Shown in pieces: positions 33,514-44,416 of a stretch of DNA of 64,000 nucleotides. Both the position numbers and the translations under genes were made by a program. Under the pieces are notes generated by a model. It saw only the letters and a program-made list of their open reading frames with translations, did not search any database and was not told where the DNA came from. The stretch is from Mesorhizobium silamurunense (GTDB taxonomy: Bacteria; Pseudomonadota; Alphaproteobacteria; Rhizobiales; Rhizobiaceae): positions 23,767 through 87,766 of the forward strand of contig NZ_JHQR01000173.1 of assembly GCF_014843825.1 (NCBI RefSeq), written 5' to 3'. Numbering within the stretch: the first letter of the stretch is position 1; each line of letters begins with the position of its first letter.

Positions 33514-34944
33514 ATGAACGACCAGCCTTTCGATCTCGACCCCCACCTCATCGACCGGTTCGCGGCAATCGTCGGCGACAAATACGCGCTGCGCGACCAG
33601 GCCGACATCGCGCCTTACATAACCGAGCGGCGCGGCCTCTGGCATGGTAGGACGTCGCTGGTGCTGCGGCCGGGCAGCGTCGAGGAAGTGAGCCGCATCA
33701 TGCGGCTGGCGACCGAGACCGGAACGCCGGTCGTGCCGCAGAGCGGCAACACCGGCCTGGTCGGCGCCCAGGTGCCGGACAAGTCCGGGCACGATATCGT
33801 GCTGTCGCTCTCGCGGCTGAACCGCATCCGCGAGATCGATGTTTTGTCGAACACGGTCACCGCCGAGGCCGGCGTCATCCTGCAGACGCTGCAGGAAGCG
33901 GCCGACGCTGCCGACCGGCTGTTTCCGCTGTCGCTCGCGGCCCAAGGCTCCTGCCAGATCGGCGGCAATCTGTCTTCGAACGCCGGCGGCACCGGCGTGC
34001 TTGCCTATGGCAATGCGCGCGAGCTCTGCCTGGGCGTCGAGGTGGTGCTGCCGACCGGCGAAGTGTTCGACGATCTGCGCAAGCTGAAGAAGGACAACAC
34101 CGGCTACGATCTAAAAAACCTCTTCGTCGGCGCCGAGGGCACGCTTGGCGTCATCACTGCCGCGGTGCTGAAGCTCTTTCCCAAGCCGAAGGGCAGGGAG
34201 GTCGCCTTCGTCGGCCTGTCTTCGGCTCAGGCTGCGTTGTCGCTATTCACCCTGGCGACGGACCAGGCCGGGGCAGCGCTCACTGCTTTCGAGCTGATCG
34301 GCAAGAGGCCGTACGACTTCACATTGAAGCATGCGCAGGGCGTGGCGCGGCCGCTGGCCGACGACTGGCCATGGTATGTGCTGATGCAGATCTCGTCGGG
34401 CCGCTCGGAAGAGGACGGCAGGGCGTTGATCGAGGAGGTGCTTGCCGCCGGCCTCGAGCGCGGCATCGTCGGCGACGCGGTGGTCGCGGCCAGCCTTGCC
34501 CAGGGTGATGCCATCTGGAATTTCCGCGAAGTGCTGCCCGAGTGCCAGAAGCCGGAGGGCGCTTCGATCAAGCATGACATCTCGGTGCCGATCGCCGCGA
34601 TCCCGGACTTCATCGAAAAGGCGGCCGGGGTGGTGGAGACGGTTTGCTCCGGCGCGCGCGTCGTCTGCTTCGGCCACATGGGCGACGGCAATCTTCACTA
34701 CAACATCTCCCGCCCCGTGGACTGGCAGGACGCGGCGTTTCTCGACCTGTACCATCCCATGAACAAGGCCGTGCACGACGTCGTGCGCTCCTTCCACGGC
34801 TCGATCTCGGCCGAGCATGGCATCGGCCAGCTGAAGCGCGACGAGCTCATCGCCACGGCGCCGCCGATGGCGATCGATCTGATGCGCCGCGTGAAGGCGG
34901 CCTTCGATCCGGCCGGAATCATGAATCCCGGTAAGGTTATCTAA
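33514..34944 (+). CDS. FAD-linked D-2-hydroxyacid dehydrogenase (D-2-hydroxyglutarate dehydrogenase-like)
   Basis: A 476-residue flavoprotein of the GlcD/D2HGDH family. The FAD-binding PCMH domain contains PVVPQSGNTGLVGAQVP and GGNLSSNAGGTGVLAYGNAR (about residues 75-170). The C-terminal domain has the metal and substrate motif GHMGDGNLHYN and EHGIGQLKR. Candidate substrates are D-2-hydroxyglutarate, D-lactate and glycolate; the first is favoured because of the single-subunit form and motif set. It follows the Sua5 gene closely. Confidence 0.85.
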   Translation: MNDQPFDLDPHLIDRFAAIVGDKYALRDQADIAPYITERRGLWHGRTSLVLRPGSVEEVSRIMRLATETGTPVVPQSGNTGLVGAQVPDKSGHDIVLSLSRLNRIREIDVLSNTVTAEAGVILQTLQEAADAADRLFPLSLAAQGSCQIGGNLSSNAGGTGVLAYGNARELCLGVEVVLPTGEVFDDLRKLKKDNTGYDLKNLFVGAEGTLGVITAAVLKLFPKPKGREVAFVGLSSAQAALSLFTLATDQAGAALTAFELIGKRPYDFTLKHAQGVARPLADDWPWYVLMQISSGRSEEDGRALIEEVLAAGLERGIVGDAVVAASLAQGDAIWNFREVLPECQKPEGASIKHDISVPIAAIPDFIEKAAGVVETVCSGARVVCFGHMGDGNLHYNISRPVDWQDAAFLDLYHPMNKAVHDVVRSFHGSISAEHGIGQLKRDELIATAPPMAIDLMRRVKAAFDPAGIMNPGKVI

Positions 34945-34960
34945 TTCTTCCAACATCTAA

Positions 34961-35057
34961 AGCAATTCCAGAAAAGTTCACAGCGGTTTTCCGTCCGGAA
35001 TTGCGCAAAACAATGCCGAGAGCGGTTCAGCAATTCTATCAAAAGGATGAACCGCTC
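34961..35057. repeat. Rhizobial intergenic palindromic repeat, copy C, extended
   Basis: AGCAATTCCAGAAAAG then GGTTTTCCGTCCGGAATTGCG, as in copies A and B, followed by a second perfect hairpin GAGCGGTTCA (35020-35029) / TGAACCGCTC (35048-35057). The extra module shows the element is a mosaic. It sits between the oxidoreductase and DUF6101 genes; the rest of 34945-35229 shows no gene. Confidence 0.75.
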
Positions 35058-35229
35058 TTGTGGTTGGTCGCATTCCGATAACCATCGGCTCCGATCAGCA
35101 AAATTTAACTGACTTTCTTAAGCGCGGCGGTAAGAAGCGAGCGCTAATGTTTCTCCTCATAACGAGGCCGGAAAAACCGGCCCGGAGAGAACCGGAAAAC
35201 GGCCCTCAGGAGAAACAGGAAGGCATTCG

Positions 35230-35796
35230 ATGAACACTGGACTGAAGCCAGTCTGGGCGGGACGCAACATGCGCCTCGACCCGTTTCGCCTGCCGCAGAT
35301 GGTAAGCTATGCCACACGCGACGACTATGGCGATGTCACCTTCACTATCGACCAGCGCGGCGCCGTCATCCGGCGCATGCTGGAGATGAGCGGCGTGCCG
35401 GCGATCATCGCGCTGCCCGCCAATGCGTTCCGCGGCGTCGCCGCCCGCGCCATGGAAGATCCCGACGGCAACGTCACCGTGACGCTCGAACTCCTGCACA
35501 ATGATCCGATGCTGTCGGTGCCGCTTTTGGTCGCCGACGATCTCGACGACGTCGCCGCCGACTGGCGCGCCTGGGCCGACGCCTATCGCCTGCCGATGCT
35601 TCTGATCGAGGCCGACGGCATTGCCCGCACGCTGGAAGAATCGCTCGGCGCCGCCATCAAGGCGCTGCCGCCGCAGGAACGCCGCAAGGGCCGTGTCTCC
35701 AACATGCGCCGCCCGCGCTTCCTCGCCCGCCGCAGGACCGGCAATCTCGGCCTGCGGCTCGTCATCGGCGGCGAGGAAATCATCGCGCGGGAGTAG
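35230..35796 (+). CDS. DUF6101 family protein
   Basis: A 188-residue protein after a strong AGGAAGG ribosome site. It begins MNTGLKPVWAGRNMRLDPF and has the pattern of the Rhizobiales-specific DUF6101: a beta-rich first half (VTFTIDQRGAVIRR, NVTVTLELLHNDPMLSVPLL) and a helical, basic C-terminus (LPPQERRKGRVSNMRRPRFL). No function is known and no signal peptide is visible, so it is probably cytoplasmic. Confidence 0.75.
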   Translation: MNTGLKPVWAGRNMRLDPFRLPQMVSYATRDDYGDVTFTIDQRGAVIRRMLEMSGVPAIIALPANAFRGVAARAMEDPDGNVTVTLELLHNDPMLSVPLLVADDLDDVAADWRAWADAYRLPMLLIEADGIARTLEESLGAAIKALPPQERRKGRVSNMRRPRFLARRRTGNLGLRLVIGGEEIIARE

Positions 35797-35842
35797 TCTG
35801 CTTGTCACGCTGACGATTGGCGAAACCGCCGATGACAGCCTT

Positions 35843-35913
35843 CTTCTCCCCGTCACTATACGGGGAGAAGTGCCCGGCAGGGCGATGAGGGGCGGCATAG
35901 TGACGGGGAGAAG
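35843..35913. repeat. CTTCTCCCCGT intergenic repeat
   Basis: CTTCTCCCCGT (35843-35853) pairs with ACGGGGAGAAG (35860-35870); a third segment, TAGTGACGGGGAGAAG (35898-35913), is the exact reverse complement of 35843-35858. The centre reads GTGCCCGGCAGGGCGATGAG. From memory this element is dispersed in rhizobial genomes. Lying between converging genes, it could also end transcription. Confidence 0.72.
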
Positions 35914-35924
35914 GGAGACTTCCC

Positions 35925-36908
35925 TTACACCAGCGGCTTCAGCGCCACCCACAGCGCGCCGCCAATCAGCCCCAGGAAGATCAGCCAGCCGACCTGGTTG
36001 TTCGACTTGAACAGCTTCAGGCATTGGTCCGGATCGTTGATGTCGAGCCGGATGATCTGGCGCGCCATATGCGCGCCGGCTGCGATCAGCCCGGCCAGCG
36101 CCGGCATCGGCACCTGCGCCGAGGCAAAGGCGATGGCGAAGCAGACGAGCGTGCCGCCATAGAGACCGACCAGCCAGGTCTTGGTGTTGTCGCCGAAGAG
36201 CCGCGCCGTCGAGCGCACGCCGACGATGGCGTCGTCTTCCTTGTCCTGATGCGCATAGATCGTGTCGTAGCCGATCACCCACAGGATCGAGCCGATGTAG
36301 AGCATGATGGCGGGGCCATCGAGGTCGCCGAACTCGACCGCCCAACCCATCAGCGCGCCCCAGGAGAAGGCCAACCCAAGCACGAATTGCGGCCAGTTGG
36401 TGATGCGCTTCATGAACGGATAGACGGCGACGATGGCGAGCGAGGCGATGCCCAGCGGAATGGCGAAGCTGTTGAACTGCAAAAGCACGCCAAGCCCGAC
36501 CAGCGCCTGGATGATCAGAAACGCCCACGCCTGGCGGCGGGTCACCTTGCCGGCCGGCAGCGGCCGCGAGCGGGTGCGCTCGACCTGGTTGTCGATGTCC
36601 TCGTCGACGATGTCGTTGTAGGTGCAGCCGGCGCCGCGCATGGCGACGGCGCCGACGAAGAACAGGAGCAGGTACCAGGGCGCCGGCAGCAGCGTCAGCA
36701 GCGGATCCGTCGGGCGCGGATAGGCGCTAGCCGCAAGGGCTGCCGACCACCAGCAGGGCCACAAAAGCAATTGCCAGCCGATCGGCCGGTCCCAGCGCGC
36801 GAGCTGCGCATAGGGCCACAGCCAGCGCGGCAGCACCCGGTAGACCCAATGGCCGCTCGGTGCGTCGGCGACGCGGCCCTGGGCCGCTTTCGACTGGATG
36901 GTTTCCAT
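35925..36908 (-). CDS. ubiA: 4-hydroxybenzoate polyprenyltransferase
   Basis: A 327-residue membrane protein with about nine helices. Both aspartate-rich motifs of UbiA are present: TYNDIVDEDIDNQVERT (NDxxDxxxD, about residues 96-112) and GYDTIYAHQDKEDD. It attaches the polyprenyl chain made by IspB (21929-22942) to 4-hydroxybenzoate in ubiquinone synthesis. The N-terminus is a charged cytoplasmic extension (METIQSKAAQG). It ends by the CTTCTCCCCGT repeat. Confidence 0.95.
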   Translation of the reverse strand: METIQSKAAQGRVADAPSGHWVYRVLPRWLWPYAQLARWDRPIGWQLLLWPCWWSAALAASAYPRPTDPLLTLLPAPWYLLLFFVGAVAMRGAGCTYNDIVDEDIDNQVERTRSRPLPAGKVTRRQAWAFLIIQALVGLGVLLQFNSFAIPLGIASLAIVAVYPFMKRITNWPQFVLGLAFSWGALMGWAVEFGDLDGPAIMLYIGSILWVIGYDTIYAHQDKEDDAIVGVRSTARLFGDNTKTWLVGLYGGTLVCFAIAFASAQVPMPALAGLIAAGAHMARQIIRLDINDPDQCLKLFKSNNQVGWLIFLGLIGGALWVALKPLV

Positions 36909-36959
36909 CGCGATGGAGTGGCAGCAGCGATGGGCGGCGTCAAGCGGCCGCGTTGTCGC

Positions 36960-37871
36960 TCAAGTGGTGAAAACATCGTGACTGGCGAACCACGCTTTCG
37001 CCGTCTCGATGAAGGCGAGCGCCGCCTTCGGCAAGCGCTGGCGCGTGTCGTGGGCGAGAATAATGCGCTGCATGGGAAGCGGGTCGGAAATCGGCTTGCA
37101 GATCAGCGGCAGGCCGTCATAGCTCATGTCGCCATGCGGCCTTGTATAGCTGACCGCGACGCCGAAGCCGTTGGCCACCATGCTGCGCTGCAACTCGAAC
37201 GAGCTTGTCGATGACTGGGTGACGGGCGACAGGCCGCGGCTGAGGAAGAGATCGAGCATGTGCTGCCAGCTGTGCGGCTGATCGGTTGTGATCAGCGGGT
37301 GAGCGGCGAGATCCGCCAGGCTGACTGTCTGCTTGTCCGCCAGCACATGGCCGGCCGGCAGCAGCGCGTGCGGCCGAAGCTCATGCAAGAGGATGCGCTT
37401 GAAATGCGCCGGCAGGCCGAGATCGTAGGTCAGGCCGAGATCGACGGCGCTGTCGGCCAGGCGCCGTCCGAGCGTCTCGAAGGTCTCGTCGCGGACGATG
37501 ACGGTCACCGACGGACAGCGCTCGGAGAACGAACGGATCAGCGCCGGCGCGAAATAGGGCGCCAGATCCTCGAAGCAGCCGAGCACCAGTTCGCCGCCGA
37601 CGTCGGCTTCGCGCGATCCGAGCGCGGCCAACTCATCCGCCTCGGCCAGCACCTGCCTGGCCTTCGCAACGGCGCCGCGGCCGAACGACGTCAGCGCGAT
37701 GCCGCTTCCCCGCTGGCGCGCGAACAGCTTTTGGCCGAGCGCGTCCTCGATGTGGTCGATCGCCACCGAGATTGAAGGCTGCGACACATTCAGCGCCTTG
37801 GCGGCCATGGTGACGCTGCCGTAGCGTGCCACGGCGACGACATAGCGCAACTGCGTGAGGGTCAAAGCCAT
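36960..37871 (-). CDS. LysR-family transcriptional regulator
   Basis: A 303-residue protein. The N-terminal helix-turn-helix (SVTMAAKALNVSQPSISVAI) and LysR effector domain are complete. It is divergent, over 90 bp, from the PhyH dioxygenase gene at 37962, which is the obvious candidate target. That target carries a frameshift, so the regulator may now be left without a working partner. The effector is unknown. Confidence 0.9.
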   Translation of the reverse strand: MALTLTQLRYVVAVARYGSVTMAAKALNVSQPSISVAIDHIEDALGQKLFARQRGSGIALTSFGRGAVAKARQVLAEADELAALGSREADVGGELVLGCFEDLAPYFAPALIRSFSERCPSVTVIVRDETFETLGRRLADSAVDLGLTYDLGLPAHFKRILLHELRPHALLPAGHVLADKQTVSLADLAAHPLITTDQPHSWQHMLDLFLSRGLSPVTQSSTSSFELQRSMVANGFGVAVSYTRPHGDMSYDGLPLICKPISDPLPMQRIILAHDTRQRLPKAALAFIETAKAWFASHDVFTT

Positions 37872-37961
37872 AGAGTAAAACTATAAGTGAGATGAGAAGT
37901 TATTATTTTACTCGATATTAGGCGGCTGCGATAGTTGGGCCCTCAACTCTAGGAGAGCGAC

Positions 37962-38751
37962 ATGGCCAGCCAAAAAATCGACGCCGCAACGATTGCCGAC
38001 TACCAGCGCGATGGCGCGGTCTGCATCCGCGGCGCGTTCAGGGACTGGGTCGATGTCATCGCCGACGGCATCGAGCGCAACATGCAAAACCGCAGCGCCA
38101 CCGCCTCCGACATCGCCAACGGCAAGGGCAGCTTCTTCGACGACTATTGCAACTGGGAGCGCATCCCGGAATTCGTCAGGATCGTACGGGAATCGCCCGC
38201 CGCTGAACTGGCGGCCGCCGTCATGCAGTCGCGCAGCGCGCAGTTCTTCCACGACCATGGTCAAGGAGCCCGGAACGCAGAAACCGACGCCATGGCACCA
38301 GGACATCCCCTACTATTTCGTCGACGGCAGTCAGACGGTGAGCTTCTGGATCCCGATCGATCCGGTGAAGGAGGCGACGCTTCGGCTGATCGCCGGCTCC
38401 CACAAGTGGGACAAGATGGTCCTGCCGGTGCGCTGGCTGAATGACAGCAATTTCTATGCCGACGAGGGCGACTACCTGCCGGTGCCCGATCCCGACAACG
38501 ACCCGTCGATGAAAGTCCTCGAATGGGAGATGGAGCCCGGCGATGCCATCCTGTTCGATTTCCGCACCGCCCATGGCGCGCGCGGCAACATGACCTCGGC
38601 CCGGCGCCGGGCGCTGTCGCTGCGCTGGGTCGGCGACGACGCGCATTATGTCGAGCGTCCGGGCCGCACCTCGCCGCCCTATCCGGGCCACGACATGAAG
38701 CCCGGCCAGAAACTGCGCGAGGACTGGTTCCCCATCGTTTTCCAGAGCTGA
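37962..38751 (+). pseudogene. Phytanoyl-CoA dioxygenase-like gene with a frameshift
   Basis: The N-terminal 100 residues (MASQKIDAATIADYQRDGAV to SAQFFHDH) read in one frame, and the remaining part (VKEPGTQKPTPWHQDIPYYF to REDWFPIVFQS) in another. The break is at 38258-38261, CAT-GGTC. Family members have His-Asp-His-(1-2 residues)-Val-Lys-Glu-Pro here, so a loss of two or five bases fits. The iron site WHQD and distal His in FRTAHGARG are intact in the second frame. A good AGGAG ribosome site precedes the ATG. Either a recent inactivation or a sequence error. Confidence 0.85.
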
Positions 38752-38926
38752 GGCGTTTTCCGGGGGACTGATCGGCCGGACCACCTCGCCAGGCTCGACC
38801 TTGTCTCATCTCTTCTTGATGAGGGCCATGTTCCCGTGCGCAATTGCCGCCAAATTGCCAACACGCCTTGACCCGTCGCCCGCGGACCAATAGCGGGTTC
38901 AGGGAGACGATCAGCAAGAGGTGGCC

Positions 38927-40207
38927 ATGAACGTTCTTCTTCTCGGCTCGGGCGGCCGCGAACATGCGCTTGGCTGGAAGATGTCCGCCTCGCCGCTGCT
39001 GACGAAGCTCTATGCCTCGCCCGGCAATCCCGGCTTCGGCCGCGTTGCCGAACTGGTCAAGCTCGACATTTCCGACCATTCCGCCGTGGCTGCCTTCTGC
39101 CAGGAGAAGAAGATCGACCTCGTCGTGGTCGGTCCGGAAGCCCCGTTGGTGGCCGGCATCGCCGACGACCTGCGCGCCTGGGGTATCCGCGTCTTCGGTC
39201 CGTCCAAGGCGGCGGCGCGGCTCGAAGGCTCGAAAGGCTTCACCAAGGACCTCTGCGCGAAATTCAACATCCCGACCGCCGCCTATGGCCGCTTCAGCGA
39301 TCTCGTCTCGGCGAAGGCCTATGTTGAGAAGACGGGCGCGCCGATCGTCATCAAGGCCGACGGGCTTGCCGCCGGCAAGGGCGTCACCATCGCCATGACG
39401 CTGGAGGAGGCGCTGGCCGCGCTCGAGGCCTGTTTCGACGGCGCTTTTGGCGCCGCCGGTGCCGAGGTGGTCGTCGAGGAATATCTGACCGGCGAGGAGG
39501 CGAGCTTCTTCTGCCTGTGCGACGGCGCCACGGCACTGCCCTTCGGCACCGCGCAGGACCACAAGCGCGTCGGCGACGGCGATACCGGCCCGAACACCGG
39601 CGGCATGGGCGCCTATTCGCCGGCGCCGGTGATGACGCCCGAAATGACCGAGCGAAGCATGCGCGAGATCATCGAGCCGACCATGCGCGGCATGGCCAAT
39701 CTCGGCTCGCCTTTCGCCGGCATTCTCTTCGCCGGGCTGATGATCACCGATCAAGGCCCGAAGCTCATCGAATACAACACCCGCTTCGGCGATCCCGAAT
39801 GCCAGGTGCTGATGATGCGGCTGAAGGACGACCTGCTCGTGCTCCTCAACGCCGCCGTCGACGGCCAGCTCGCGCACATGTCGGCGCGCTGGAGCGACAA
39901 GGCGGCGCTCACCGTGGTGATGGCGGCGAGGGGCTATCCCGGCACGCCGGAAAAGGGCTCGGTCATCCGCGGCTTGGAGGAGGCCGCGAGCGAAGGCGCC
40001 GAGATATTCCATGCCGGCACCGCCATCAACGGCGGCGCGCTGGTCGCCAATGGCGGCCGCGTGCTCAACGTCACAGCAACCGGCGCCACAGTCGGGGAGG
40101 CGCAGAAGAAGGCCTATGCGGCGGTCGACCGTATCGACTGGCCGCAGGGCTTCTGCCGCCGCGACATCGGCTGGCGCGCCGTCGAGCGCGAGAAGGCTGG
40201 CGCCTGA
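38927..40207 (+). CDS. purD: Phosphoribosylamine-glycine ligase
   Basis: A 426-residue ATP-grasp enzyme of purine synthesis. It begins [18 protein letters not shown], with [17 protein letters not shown], the ATP-grasp segment [38 protein letters not shown] and [20 protein letters not shown]. It ligates glycine to phosphoribosylamine. Its stop abuts the stop of the converging GH4 gene with no bases between (TGA|TCA at 40205-40210). Confidence 0.97.
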   Translation: MNVLLLGSGGREHALGWKMSASPLLTKLYASPGNPGFGRVAELVKLDISDHSAVAAFCQEKKIDLVVVGPEAPLVAGIADDLRAWGIRVFGPSKAAARLEGSKGFTKDLCAKFNIPTAAYGRFSDLVSAKAYVEKTGAPIVIKADGLAAGKGVTIAMTLEEALAALEACFDGAFGAAGAEVVVEEYLTGEEASFFCLCDGATALPFGTAQDHKRVGDGDTGPNTGGMGAYSPAPVMTPEMTERSMREIIEPTMRGMANLGSPFAGILFAGLMITDQGPKLIEYNTRFGDPECQVLMMRLKDDLLVLLNAAVDGQLAHMSARWSDKAALTVVMAARGYPGTPEKGSVIRGLEEAASEGAEIFHAGTAINGGALVANGGRVLNVTATGATVGEAQKKAYAAVDRIDWPQGFCRRDIGWRAVEREKAGA

Positions 40208-41578
40208 TCAGGCAGCCGCGCTTTTGCGGCCGCTACGCGCCCAGGCCGGCAGCCAGTCACCGTGAGCGGCGATCAGGTCGTTGACCAGCGACCAGATCTG
40301 GTCGAGATCGAGTTCGGCCGCGGTGTGCGGATCCATCATCGCCGCGTGGTAGATGTGCTCGCGATTTTCCGCCATCAGCGCCCGCACCGTCAGTTCCTGC
40401 ACGTTGATGTTGGTGCGAATCAGCGCTGTGAGCTGCGGCGGCAGGTCGCCGATATAGGTCGGCTGTATGCCCGAGGCATCGACCAGGCACGGCAATTCGG
40501 CCGCGCAATCGAAGGGCAATGAAGTGATGCAGCCATTGTTGCGGACATTGCCGTAGATCACCGACGGCTCGCCGGTCCAGACCGAGTTCATGATCGAGGA
40601 GGCGTATTCCTTCGATTGCTCGACCTCGATCCGGTCGGCCGAGCGGTAGGCCTCCGCCTGTCCCTTCCAGCGCTCGATCTGCTCGATGCAGCGCTTCGGA
40701 TATTCATCGAGCGGGATGCCGTATTTCTCGATCAGGTCGGGGCGACCGTCCTTGATGAAATAGGGAGTGTATTCGGCGAAATGCTCCGAGCTTTCGGTGA
40801 CGAAATAGCCGAGCCGGGTCAGCATCTCGTAGCGCACCTTGTTGGGGCAGCGCGGGTTCCAGCCGGGCTTGGGCGCGCGGCCTTCGCGATAGGCGCGGAC
40901 AAGGTCGGGATAGAGGTCGCGGTACGACCCGTCCGGCTGGCGGTGCTCGAACTTCAGATAGAAGGCCATGTGGTTGATGCCGGCCGAACGGTAGCGGATT
41001 TCCTCGTAGGGAATGTCGAGGTCGTGCGCCAGTTCCATCGCCGTGCCTTGCACCGAATGGCAGAGACCGACCTGCTTGACGGCAGGGTATTTCTCGGCGA
41101 TCGCCCAGGTGTTGATTGCCATCGGGTTGACGTATTGCAGCATGATCGCCTCGGGGCAGACAGCGAGCATGTCCTCGCAGATCTTCCACAGATGCGGCAC
41201 GGTCCTCAATCCGCGCATGATGCCGCCGACGCCGAGCGTGTCGGCGATCGTCTGGCGCAGGCCGTATTTCTTCGGCACCTCGAAGTCGGTGACGGTGCAG
41301 GGCTCGTAGCCGCCGATCTGGAAGGCGACGACGACGAAGTCGGCGCCGGCGAGCGCCTTGCGCTGGTCGGAATAGGTCTCGGCCTTCGCCCTCACGCCGA
41401 GTGTCGCGATCAGCTTGTTGACGACGACGGCACTCTCTTCCAGCCGCTGCGGATTGATGTCCATCAGCGCGATCGTCGCGCCTGACAGCGCCGGCCGCTG
41501 CAGCACGTCGCCGACAATGTTCTTCATGAACACCGTCGAGCCGGCGCCGATGAAGGTGATCTTGGGATTTCTAGCCAC
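40208..41578 (-). CDS. agaL2: GH4 alpha-galactosidase/alpha-glucosidase, second copy in operon
   Basis: A 456-residue NAD+- and metal-dependent glycosidase of family GH4. NAD+ binding: ITFIGAGSTVFMKNI at the N-terminus; metal ligands in GLCHSVQGTAMEL (Cys) and SAGINHMAFYLKF (His). GH4 enzymes hydrolyse alpha-galactosides by oxidation and elimination. It is the last gene of the agp-like operon, 20 bp after the ATPase. The name follows the S. meliloti agp cluster, where two GH4 genes flank the transporter; the substrate is inferred from that arrangement. Confidence 0.85.
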   Translation of the reverse strand: MARNPKITFIGAGSTVFMKNIVGDVLQRPALSGATIALMDINPQRLEESAVVVNKLIATLGVRAKAETYSDQRKALAGADFVVVAFQIGGYEPCTVTDFEVPKKYGLRQTIADTLGVGGIMRGLRTVPHLWKICEDMLAVCPEAIMLQYVNPMAINTWAIAEKYPAVKQVGLCHSVQGTAMELAHDLDIPYEEIRYRSAGINHMAFYLKFEHRQPDGSYRDLYPDLVRAYREGRAPKPGWNPRCPNKVRYEMLTRLGYFVTESSEHFAEYTPYFIKDGRPDLIEKYGIPLDEYPKRCIEQIERWKGQAEAYRSADRIEVEQSKEYASSIMNSVWTGEPSVIYGNVRNNGCITSLPFDCAAELPCLVDASGIQPTYIGDLPPQLTALIRTNINVQELTVRALMAENREHIYHAAMMDPHTAAELDLDQIWSLVNDLIAAHGDWLPAWARSGRKSAAA

Positions 41579-41598
41579 TATGAACCTCCGGCAAATGT

Positions 41599-43269
<1,671 letters not shown>

Positions 43270-43279
43270 TCCGGCCACC

Positions 43280-44416
43280 TCAATAAGGATCGACGGCGTC
43301 GCGCAGGCCGTCGCCCAGCGCGTTGAAGGCGAAGACGGTGACCAGCACGAAACCGACCGGCGACAGGATCCACGGATAGGTGCCGATGACCGAATAGGTC
43401 GCGGTATCCTGCAGCATCAGCCCCCACGAGATCAGCGGCGGCTTCACCGCGAAGCCGAGGAAGCCGAGGAAGGATTCCAAGAGCACCACCGTCGGGATCG
43501 CCAGCGTCACGGCGACGATCACATGGCTCATCACATTAGGGAAGATGTGCTGCATGATGATGCGCCGGTCGGTGGCGCCGACCGCCATGGCGGCGCGCAC
43601 ATAGTCGATGCGCGCCAGCGCCAGCGTCTTGCCGCGCACCTCGCGCGACATCTGCGCCCAGCCCAGCGCCGACATGACGATGATGACGAAGGCGAGGAAG
43701 ACATTGGTCGGCGCGGTGACCGGGATCAGCGTCGTCAGCGCCAGATATAGCGGCAGTTGCGGGAAGGCGAGCACCAGCTCGACGAAGCGCTGCATCCAGA
43801 CATCGAACCGGCCGCCGAAATAGCCGGAGACCATGCCGACGGTGGTGCCGATGACGGTAATGATGAAGACGACCGTCAGCGCGATCATCAGCGAGACGCG
43901 CGAGCCGTGGATGGCGCGCGATAGCACGTCGCGGCCGAACTTGTCGGTGCCAAGGAAATGCACCGGCTCGCCGTCCATCGAGCCGAAGAAATGCCGGTCC
44001 GCCGGAATGAAGCCGAGCAACTTGTAGGGCGCGCCTTCGACGAAGAAGCCGAGCAGTCGCGGATGGTCGTAGTCGGGGCCGACGATCGGCTGGAATGTGA
44101 CCGGGTCGAGGTCGGTCGACTCGGCCAGCGCATAGATCCTGGGCCGGGCGGTAAAGTTGCCGTCCTTGTCGTGGAAGCTCGGCACCTGCGGCGGCGCGAA
44201 GGCGATATCGGTGGCCTTCGGGTCCAAAGGCGCCAGGAATTCCGCGAGCACGGCCATGAGAAGCAGCAGCACGACCAGGCAAAGCCCGGCCATGCCGGTC
44301 CAGGAGCGCCTCAGCCGGCGCCAGACCAGCGCGATGTAGCTTTCATTGCCGTGCGCGGGTTGGCTCACGGCGCCTTCCGCCGGCGGTGGCGGGGGTGATG
44401 GATCGCGCGCCAGCAT
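43280..44416 (-). CDS. agpC: ABC importer permease, OppC/DppC type
   Basis: A 378-residue permease. N-terminal helix (MAGLCLVVLLLLMAVLAEFL), the diagnostic FLGTDKFGRDVLSRAIHG of OppC-type subunits, five further helices and the EAA loop AAMAVGATDRRIIMQHIFPN that contacts the ATPase. Its start directly follows the stop of agpB (44417-44419), and it is one base clear of agpD's leader. Part of the agp-type importer. Confidence 0.86.
   Translation of the reverse strand: MLARDPSPPPPPAEGAVSQPAHGNESYIALVWRRLRRSWTGMAGLCLVVLLLLMAVLAEFLAPLDPKATDIAFAPPQVPSFHDKDGNFTARPRIYALAESTDLDPVTFQPIVGPDYDHPRLLGFFVEGAPYKLLGFIPADRHFFGSMDGEPVHFLGTDKFGRDVLSRAIHGSRVSLMIALTVVFIITVIGTTVGMVSGYFGGRFDVWMQRFVELVLAFPQLPLYLALTTLIPVTAPTNVFLAFVIIVMSALGWAQMSREVRGKTLALARIDYVRAAMAVGATDRRIIMQHIFPNVMSHVIVAVTLAIPTVVLLESFLGFLGFAVKPPLISWGLMLQDTATYSVIGTYPWILSPVGFVLVTVFAFNALGDGLRDAVDPY

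Noticed and set aside
35206..36528. A 440-residue minus-strand frame across DUF6101 and ubiA
   Set aside because: It crosses two real genes out of frame and includes the intergenic repeat; ubiA is read in a different frame.
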